11,574 bases of DNA from Ruminococcus sp. CAG:254 (GTDB lineage Bacteria; Bacillota; Clostridia; Oscillospirales; Ruminococcaceae), in the NCBI GenBank assembly GCA_000433635.1, contig HF997938.1:10831-22404 (forward strand), written 5' to 3'. This document shows, piece by piece, positions 6,184 through 11,574 of this stretch. A program made the translations under genes and the position numbers. The notes beneath the pieces were generated by a model. It saw only the letters and a program-made list of their open reading frames with translations. It was not told the origin of the DNA and made no database searches. Positions within the stretch are counted from its first letter, which is position 1; each line of letters opens with the position of its first letter.

Positions 6184-9000
6184 TTAAAGATATGCTTTCA
6201 GATAGTTGCCCGTATAGGAATCGGCACAGGCTACGACTTCCTCCGGCGTTCCGCTGACAACCAGCGTTCCGCCAGCCGTTCCGCCCTCTTTTCCCAAATC
6301 AATGAGATAATCTGCAACCTTAATCACATTCAGATTGTGTTCAATCACGAGCACGGTATTTCCGGCATCGGTCAGCCGCTGCAACACATCAATCAAACGG
6401 TGCACATCTGCCGTGTGCAGTCCAGTGGTCGGCTCATCCAAAATATAAATTGTTCTGCCTGTCGGACGCTTCGCCAACTCTGTGGAGAGTTTCACACGCT
6501 GTGCTTCCCCACCGGAAAGCGTAGTTGCCGGCTGCCCGATTTTAATATAGCCCAGCCCGACTTCTTGCAGCATTTTTAGCTTCCGGAAAATCTTTGGATG
6601 CTGTTCAAAAAAGACAACACCTTCATCCACGGTCATTTCTAGCACGTCATAAATCGACTTCCCCCGATATTTCACTTCGAGGGTTTCCCGATTGTATCGC
6701 TTGCCTTTGCAGACTTCACAGGGAACGTAGACATCCGGCAAAAAATGCATCTCGATTTTCAAGATGCCATCACCCTGACACGCTTCACAGCGTCCGCCCT
6801 TGATGTTAAAAGAAAACCGCCCTGCCGTGTACCCCTTTGTCTTGGCATCGTTCGTCTTGGCGAACAGCTCCCGAATGTCTGTGAATACGCCCGTATAGGT
6901 TGCCGGATTGGAACGAGGCGTTCTGCCGATTGGCGACTGGTCAATGTTGATGACTTTGTCCAGATACTCCAGCCCCTCCATCCGTTCAAATGCTCCGGCA
7001 CGGACACGGGTTCGATTCAGCTTTGCTGCCAAATGCTTATAAATAATCTCATTCACCAGCGAGGACTTCCCCGAACCGGAAACCCCTGTCACACAGGTAA
7101 ACGTCCCCAACGGAATTGAAACGGTGATGTTCTTCAAGTTGTGTTCCGCTGCTCCAATTACCGTCAGGAAATTTCCGTTTCCGACTCTCCGGTATTCCGG
7201 AACGGCAATTTGTTTCTTTCCGCTGAGATACTGCCCCGTGATGGAATCTTCACACGCTAACAGTCCGGCAACATCGCCGGAATAGACGACGTTGCCGCCG
7301 TTGACTCCTGCTCCAGGGCCGATGTCTACGACATAATCTGCCGCTAAAATCGTATCATCGTCATGCTCGACCACAATTAGCGTATTGCCCAAATCCCGCA
7401 GCCGTTTCAAGGTTGCAATCAATTTATCATTGTCCCGCTGATGCAAGCCAATGCTCGGCTCATCCAAAATATACAGAACGCCCATCAAATATGAGCCAAT
7501 CTGCGTTGCCAGACGAATCCGTTGACTTTCTCCGCCGGAAAGCGTGCCGGCTGTTCGGGAGAGTGTCAGGTATTCCAGCCCGACATTTTTCAGGAAACCC
7601 AGCCGTTCCTTGATTTCTTTCAAAATCTGCATGGCAATCTTCTGTTCCTGCTCCGTCAGAGAAAGCGTTTCAAAAAATTGCAGGCTCTCTGTAATGGAAA
7701 GGTCGGTCAGTTCCATGATGTTCAGTCCGCCAACCGTTACGCCGAGCACTTCTTTCTTCAGTCGCTTTCCGTGGCAGACCGGACACGGGACAGCAGACAT
7801 ATAGGCGGAAATCTCTGCCTTTGCCCACTCAGAGCCTTCCCTTGCACGGCGTTCCAAATTGGGAATGACTCCCTCAAACGCTGCCCGATAACCCGTACTT
7901 CTTCCGTTTTCTTGGATGCGGTGCAAAAATAATTCCTTTGTTGTTCCGTATAAGAACGACTTCATCGCATGGTCGGGCAAATCTTTCACGGGTGTATCGA
8001 GGGAAACATGCTCGCTCTCTGCAACCGCCTGATAATACATCATGGCGATGGAATTATCATCCAGACTGTTCCAACCAGGGGCTTTGATTGCTCCCTGTGC
8101 AATGCTCAAATCTACATTCGGGACAATCAAATCCGGGTCAACTTTCTGGAAAACGCCCAGCCCTGTACAATTTTCGCAAGCCCCATAGGGGTTGTTGAAC
8201 GAAAACATCCGAGGGGTCAGCTCTTCAATGGAAATATTATGTTCCGGACAGGCGTATTTCTGTGAAAACAGCCATGTTTCTTTCCCCATGATTTCTACCG
8301 CTGCCAAACTGCCCGTCAGGGAAAAGACGGTTTCCAAGCTATCTGTCAGACGGGAACGAATCCCCTCTTTGACGACCAATCGGTCTACCACGATTTCAAT
8401 GGTATGCTTTTTGTTCTTGTCCAGCGTGATGGTTTCTGATAAATCATACAAGCTATCGTCAATCTTCACTCGCACATAGCCGGAACGGCGTGCCTTTTCC
8501 AGTTCTTTGGTATGCTGTCCCTTTTTGCCACGAATAATCGGTGCTAACAGCTGAATCCGTGTACCTTCTTCCAGCGACAACACACGGTCTACCATTTCGT
8601 CAATGCTCTGCTGACGGATTTCCCGCCCGCAAATCGGACAGTGCGGAATGCCAATCCGTGCATACAGCAACCGCAGATAATCATAGATTTCTGTGACTGT
8701 TCCCACGGTAGAACGAGGGTTCTTCGAGGTGGTTTTCTGGTCGATGGAAATCGCTGGCGACAAGCCCTCGATGCTGTCTACATCCGGCTTTTCCATCTGT
8801 CCCAGAAACTGCCGTGCATAGGACGACAGGCTTTCCATATACCGCCGCTGACCGTCTGCAAAAATCGTATCAAAGGCAAGGGAGGACTTCCCCGAACCGG
8901 AAAGCCCTGTCATTACCACTAACGCATCTCTTGGCAAATCCACATCAATGTTCTTTAAATTGTTGGCTCTTGCACCTCGCACCCGAATGCGGTCTATCAT
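6184..9000 (-). CDS. uvrA: Excinuclease ABC subunit A
   Basis: DNA damage sensor of nucleotide excision repair: an ABC-type ATPase dimer that finds lesions and loads UvrB. The 938 residues match the normal length. The first ATPase has Walker A GLSGSGKSS (32-40), signature LSGGESQR (487-494) and Walker B LYILDEPSIGLH (509-520). The second has GVSGSGKSS (639-647), LSGGEAQR (828-835) and IYILDEPTTGLH (851-862). The zinc module in the second half is intact (Cys738, 741, 761, 764). The first-half module reads C251-P-E-H254 with C275 and C278, so a histidine stands where E. coli UvrA has cysteine. The ATG overlaps the uvrB stop (ATGA), with GGGGGA just upstream, so the two are translationally coupled. 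Identification is secure. Confidence 0.98.
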   Translation of the reverse strand: MIDRIRVRGARANNLKNIDVDLPRDALVVMTGLSGSGKSSLAFDTIFADGQRRYMESLSSYARQFLGQMEKPDVDSIEGLSPAISIDQKTTSKNPRSTVGTVTEIYDYLRLLYARIGIPHCPICGREIRQQSIDEMVDRVLSLEEGTRIQLLAPIIRGKKGQHTKELEKARRSGYVRVKIDDSLYDLSETITLDKNKKHTIEIVVDRLVVKEGIRSRLTDSLETVFSLTGSLAAVEIMGKETWLFSQKYACPEHNISIEELTPRMFSFNNPYGACENCTGLGVFQKVDPDLIVPNVDLSIAQGAIKAPGWNSLDDNSIAMMYYQAVAESEHVSLDTPVKDLPDHAMKSFLYGTTKELFLHRIQENGRSTGYRAAFEGVIPNLERRAREGSEWAKAEISAYMSAVPCPVCHGKRLKKEVLGVTVGGLNIMELTDLSITESLQFFETLSLTEQEQKIAMQILKEIKERLGFLKNVGLEYLTLSRTAGTLSGGESQRIRLATQIGSYLMGVLYILDEPSIGLHQRDNDKLIATLKRLRDLGNTLIVVEHDDDTILAADYVVDIGPGAGVNGGNVVYSGDVAGLLACEDSITGQYLSGKKQIAVPEYRRVGNGNFLTVIGAAEHNLKNITVSIPLGTFTCVTGVSGSGKSSLVNEIIYKHLAAKLNRTRVRAGAFERMEGLEYLDKVINIDQSPIGRTPRSNPATYTGVFTDIRELFAKTNDAKTKGYTAGRFSFNIKGGRCEACQGDGILKIEMHFLPDVYVPCEVCKGKRYNRETLEVKYRGKSIYDVLEMTVDEGVVFFEQHPKIFRKLKMLQEVGLGYIKIGQPATTLSGGEAQRVKLSTELAKRPTGRTIYILDEPTTGLHTADVHRLIDVLQRLTDAGNTVLVIEHNLNVIKVADYLIDLGKEGGTAGGTLVVSGTPEEVVACADSYTGNYLKAYL

Positions 9001-10964
9001 GCTTTCTTCCCCCTTAATTCCTGAATTTTATCTCGCAAATACGCAGCGTGTTCAAATTCCAGCAGCTTTGCGGCTTCTTTCATCTGTGCCGTCAAGGTTT
9101 CCATCAGTGCCTTGCGTTCCTGTTCCGTCATCTTTGGAGCAGCTGTCTGCTCTTCGACTTCTTCCTTGGTCGAAATTTCAATGACATCCCGAACCGCTTT
9201 CGTAATCGTCTTTGGCGTGATGTGATGGGCGGTATTATATGCCATCTGTTTCTTCCGGCGGCGTTCGGTTTCTGTGATTGCCCGTTCCATCGAGCCAGTC
9301 ACTTCATCTGCATACAAAATGACCATGCCGTTTGCGTTTCGGGCTGCCCGTCCAATCGTCTGAATCAGTGCCGTTTCACTCCGCAAAAAGCCCTCTTTAT
9401 CGGCATCCAGAATTGCAACCAGCGAAACTTCCGGAATGTCTAAACCCTCTCGCAGCAGGTTGATGCCCACCAGCACATCAAAATTCCCCAGCCGCAAATC
9501 TCGGATAATCTCCATTCGCTTTACAGTGTCCACATCGTGATGCAGATACTGCACCCGTACGGACAGCTTTTCCAGATAGGCAGTCAAGTCCTCTGCCATC
9601 TTCTTGGTGAGCGTGGTAATCAAAACCCGTTCGTTCCGCTCCACTCGCTTTTGAATCTCGGAATACAAGTCTTCAATTTGTCCGGATACCGGACGAACGC
9701 TAATCATCGGGTCTAATAGTCCGGTCGGACGAATCACCTGTTCCACGATTGCAGAAGAATGCTGCTTTTCAAACTCGCCCGGCGTTGCACTGACATAGAT
9801 GGCTTGCGGTATCCGCTCATAGAATTCATCAAAGTTCAGTGGGCGGTTATCGAATGCACTCGGCAGCCGGAAACCGTAGTCCACAAGCGTTGCCTTTCGG
9901 GCATGGTCGCCGGCAGACATCGCCCGTACCTGCGGCAGGGTCACATGGCTTTCATCTACGACCAGCAGGAAATCGTTCGGGAAGTGGTCTAACAGCGTAT
10001 ACGGGACACTTCCGGCAGGTCTTCCGGCTAAGATACGGGAATAGTTTTCAATGCCGCTGCAAAAACCGATTTCTCGCAGCATTTCCATGTCGTAATGCGT
10101 CCGCTGGGCGATTCGCTGAGCTTCAATCAGTCGATGATTCGCTTCAAAATATGCCACCCGTTCTTGTAACTCTGTTTCAATTTCGGAAATCGCCTGCTCG
10201 ACGTGCTCGCCGCTGACAACATAGTGCGATGCCGGAAAAATGGCTGCGTGCTGTAGCGTTGCAGTAACATTTCCCGTCACGGTATCCACTTCACAGATGC
10301 GGTCAATCTCATCGCCGAAATATTCCACCCGAATGGCAGTGTGGTTGGAGTTGGATGGGAAAATCTCCACAACATCGCCCCGTACTCGGAACTTGTTCCG
10401 GACAAACTGCACGTCGTTCCGCTCGTACTGAATCGCAACCAGTTCTTTCAGCAGCTGTTCCCGTGGCTTCTCCATACCTTTTCGCACCGAAACTACCATC
10501 GAACGGTATTCCTCCGGACTGCCCAGTGAATAGATACAGGATACACTGGCAACAATGATGACATCTCGCCGTTCTGCCAGTGCAGTCGTGGCAGAATGCC
10601 GCAGCTTATCAATTTCATCGTTAATCGAGGAATCTTTTTCAATATAGCTATCGGTACTCGGTACATATGCTTCCGGCTGATAATAATCATAATAGCTGAC
10701 AAAATATTCTACCGCATTTTCCGGAAAAAATTCCTTGAACTCGGAGCAGAGCTGTGCCGCTAGAATTTTATTATGTGCCAGAACAAGTGTCGGCTTGTTG
10801 ACTTGTGCGATGACATTCGCAATGGTAAAGGTTTTTCCCGAACCCGTAACCCCTAACAGGGTCTGTTCATGGTCGCCTGCTCGAATGCCGTTCACCAGTT
10901 CTGCAATCGCCTCTGGCTGGTCACCCGTTGGCTGATAGGGTGCGTGTAATCGAAATTCGGACAT
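8997..10964 (-). CDS. uvrB: Excinuclease ABC subunit B
   Basis: Helicase-like subunit of nucleotide excision repair. UvrA loads it at damage, it verifies the lesion with a beta-hairpin, and it recruits UvrC for incision. It has 655 residues, normal for the family. Walker A GVTGSGKT is at 38-45. The hairpin region from SYYDYYQPEAYVP starts near 90. The helicase motif DESH is at 337-340, SATPG at 392-396, and motif VI QTIGRAARN at 535-543. The C-terminal UVR domain (about 615-650, ERKALMETLTAQMKEAAKLL) contacts UvrC. The start at 10964 is set by a full AGGAGGTG 7 nt upstream and by the usual family N-terminus. The open frame reaches 11339, but that extension overlaps radC and has no family similarity. 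It heads the uvrB-uvrA-def operon. Confidence 0.98.
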   Translation of the reverse strand: MSEFRLHAPYQPTGDQPEAIAELVNGIRAGDHEQTLLGVTGSGKTFTIANVIAQVNKPTLVLAHNKILAAQLCSEFKEFFPENAVEYFVSYYDYYQPEAYVPSTDSYIEKDSSINDEIDKLRHSATTALAERRDVIIVASVSCIYSLGSPEEYRSMVVSVRKGMEKPREQLLKELVAIQYERNDVQFVRNKFRVRGDVVEIFPSNSNHTAIRVEYFGDEIDRICEVDTVTGNVTATLQHAAIFPASHYVVSGEHVEQAISEIETELQERVAYFEANHRLIEAQRIAQRTHYDMEMLREIGFCSGIENYSRILAGRPAGSVPYTLLDHFPNDFLLVVDESHVTLPQVRAMSAGDHARKATLVDYGFRLPSAFDNRPLNFDEFYERIPQAIYVSATPGEFEKQHSSAIVEQVIRPTGLLDPMISVRPVSGQIEDLYSEIQKRVERNERVLITTLTKKMAEDLTAYLEKLSVRVQYLHHDVDTVKRMEIIRDLRLGNFDVLVGINLLREGLDIPEVSLVAILDADKEGFLRSETALIQTIGRAARNANGMVILYADEVTGSMERAITETERRRKKQMAYNTAHHITPKTITKAVRDVIEISTKEEVEEQTAAPKMTEQERKALMETLTAQMKEAAKLLEFEHAAYLRDKIQELRGKKA

Positions 10965-10971
10965 CCTGTTC

Positions 10972-10979
10972 CACCTCCT
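10972..10979 (-). promoter_or_regulatory. Ribosome binding site of uvrB
   Basis: AGGAGGTG on the minus strand is an eight-base match to the 16S rRNA anti-Shine-Dalgarno. It lies 7 nt before the ATG at 10964 and rules out longer uvrB starts. Confidence 0.9.
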
Positions 10980-11004
10980 GTAAAGTCTGTGCTGCATACC
11001 TCTT

Positions 11005-11013
11005 AGCATACCA
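11005..11013 (-). promoter_or_regulatory. Candidate extended -10 promoter of the uvrB-uvrA-def operon
   Basis: The minus strand reads TGGTATGCT: a TG extension directly before TATGCT, which has 4 of 6 matches to TATAAT. At 17-bp spacing the -35 position (11028-11033, GACTTA) is poor, as is common for extended -10 promoters. The start point would be near 10998, giving a leader of about 35 nt. The -35 region falls inside the inverted repeat at 11022-11035. Confidence 0.45.
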
Positions 11014-11021
11014 CAAAAAAT

Positions 11022-11035
11022 CAGACATAAGTCTG
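11022..11035. promoter_or_regulatory. Inverted repeat upstream of uvrB: possible LexA-type operator
   Basis: Perfect half-sites CAGAC and GTCTG are separated by 4 nt. The geometry equals the Bacillota LexA box (CGAACNNNNGTTCG), and on the minus strand CAGACTTATGTCTG agrees at 9 of 14 positions with CGAACATATGTTCG. It overlaps the -35 region of the candidate uvrB promoter, where a repressor would act. An alternative reading is a weak radC terminator: 5-bp stem, TTAT loop, then A and six T on the minus strand (11015-11020). Both functions are inferred. Confidence 0.4.
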
Positions 11036-11068
11036 TCCTATTTTTATAAAGGCATTCCGGAAATCTGC

Positions 11069-11574
11069 TTATAACAGTGTTTCCCAGAAACCATGTTCCC
11101 GCATGGAAATCACAGCATTTTTTCCAATAATATAGTGGTCTTCCAATGCGACATTCAAGTATTGCAAGCCTGTGTAGACTTGCTTGGTCACATAACAATC
11201 TTCCTGCGAGGGCGATGCAGAACCGCCGGGGTGATTGTGTGCCAGAATCACGCAGGCTGCTTGATATTTGAACGCTAGTTCTGCGATGCTCCGAATGGAA
11301 AGCGTGGATATGGTCACAGAACCCTCCGACAAAAAACACTCCTGTATGATTTGCAGGCTGTTGTCCAGCAATAACACAGCGACTTGTTCCCGTTGCACGC
11401 CTGTGTACAGATGCTGCAAGTGCGTTGCCATGAATGACACTCGGTCAAGTTCCAATTGTTTGCGGTTTTCCTGTTCGGTTTCTTTGCTCAGCTGATAATA
11501 GCGAAACAATTCCGGCAGCATATTCAGAAATACGGCTGCCTGCTCCCCAATGTCATTAACTTAACATCTAGCCA
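11069..11574 (-). pseudogene. radC: RadC family JAB1/MPN protein, reading frame broken near window edge (partial)
   Basis: The C-terminal JAB1/MPN (metalloprotease-fold) domain of RadC is clear. AHNHPGGSASPSQED holds the expected metal ligands (His95, His97, Asp108 counted from the ATG at 11521), and LEDHYIIG is near the end. RadC proteins are usually about 220-230 residues with an N-terminal helix-hairpin-helix part. The open frame gives 150 from the first ATG, and that ATG has no ribosome binding site. Upstream in the same frame the DNA still encodes RadC-like sequence (VNDIGEQAAVFLN), then hits TAA at 11561-11563. Exactly there the minus strand has a tandem repeat, GTTAA twice (11556-11565). 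Removing one copy restores an open frame reading LDVNDIGE, as in the family. The gene is therefore probably frameshifted by a 5-bp duplication. Only a few codons upstream are visible, so the N-terminal part is not checked. The function of RadC is unsettled; the old DNA-repair assignment was withdrawn. Confidence 0.65.
11556..11565 (-). repeat. 5-bp tandem duplication (GTTAA x2) in radC
   Basis: The minus strand reads GTTAAGTTAA. One copy fits the RadC frame (GTT AAT GAC, V-N-D); two copies shift the frame and create an in-frame TAA. The repeat is certain; that it arose by duplication is inferred from the restored frame. Confidence 0.7.

Noticed and set aside
6085..6579. Open frames on the + strand opposite def and uvrA
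   Set aside because: They are shadows of the minus-strand genes, with no binding sites and no family motifs.
10965..11339. N-terminal extension of uvrB to 780 residues
   Set aside because: It would cross the radC 3' end, has no similarity to UvrB, and is contradicted by AGGAGGTG just before the ATG at 10964.
11069..11521. Intact short RadC starting at the ATG at 11521
   Set aside because: No Shine-Dalgarno precedes this ATG, the sequence directly upstream in frame is still RadC-like, and the product would lack the N-terminal domain.

Overview
The window looks like a chromosomal core region of a Gram-positive anaerobe of the Clostridia (Bacillota). The evidence is protein style (class 1B PyrD with PyrK, a clostridial-type RadC), strong AGGAGG-type ribosome binding sites, short intergenic gaps and a base composition of roughly 50% GC. 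I cannot name the genus from sequence reading alone. No mobile element, CRISPR array, tRNA or rRNA is visible.

Left part (1-4893, + strand): the end of a pyrimidine biosynthesis operon. It holds carB (5' end outside the window), pyrK and pyrD, followed 15 nt later by ruvX. PyrK and PyrD form one enzyme, and their genes overlap by ATGA. A 13-bp perfect hairpin sits between carB and pyrK.

Middle (4882-5754): a 57-residue hydrophobic small-protein gene lies on the minus strand. It overlaps the end of ruvX tail to tail and is divergent from trmL, a tRNA wobble-base methyltransferase on the + strand. A bidirectional terminator then separates trmL from the minus-strand genes.

Right part (5755-11574, - strand): uvrB, uvrA and def run as a tight operon (uvrB and uvrA overlap by ATGA; def starts 15 nt after uvrA). 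UvrA and UvrB are the damage-recognition half of nucleotide excision repair. def is a short peptide-deformylase-like protein with an altered motif 1. Upstream of uvrB are a candidate extended -10 promoter and an inverted repeat with the same half-site spacing as a LexA box. Upstream again lies radC, whose reading frame appears broken at the window edge by a 5-bp tandem duplication.

Most of the region is ordinary housekeeping sequence, and I see no clear new multi-gene system. The items most worth a second look are the radC duplication, the uvrB operator-like repeat, the carB-pyrK hairpin, the variant deformylase and the small membrane-type protein.
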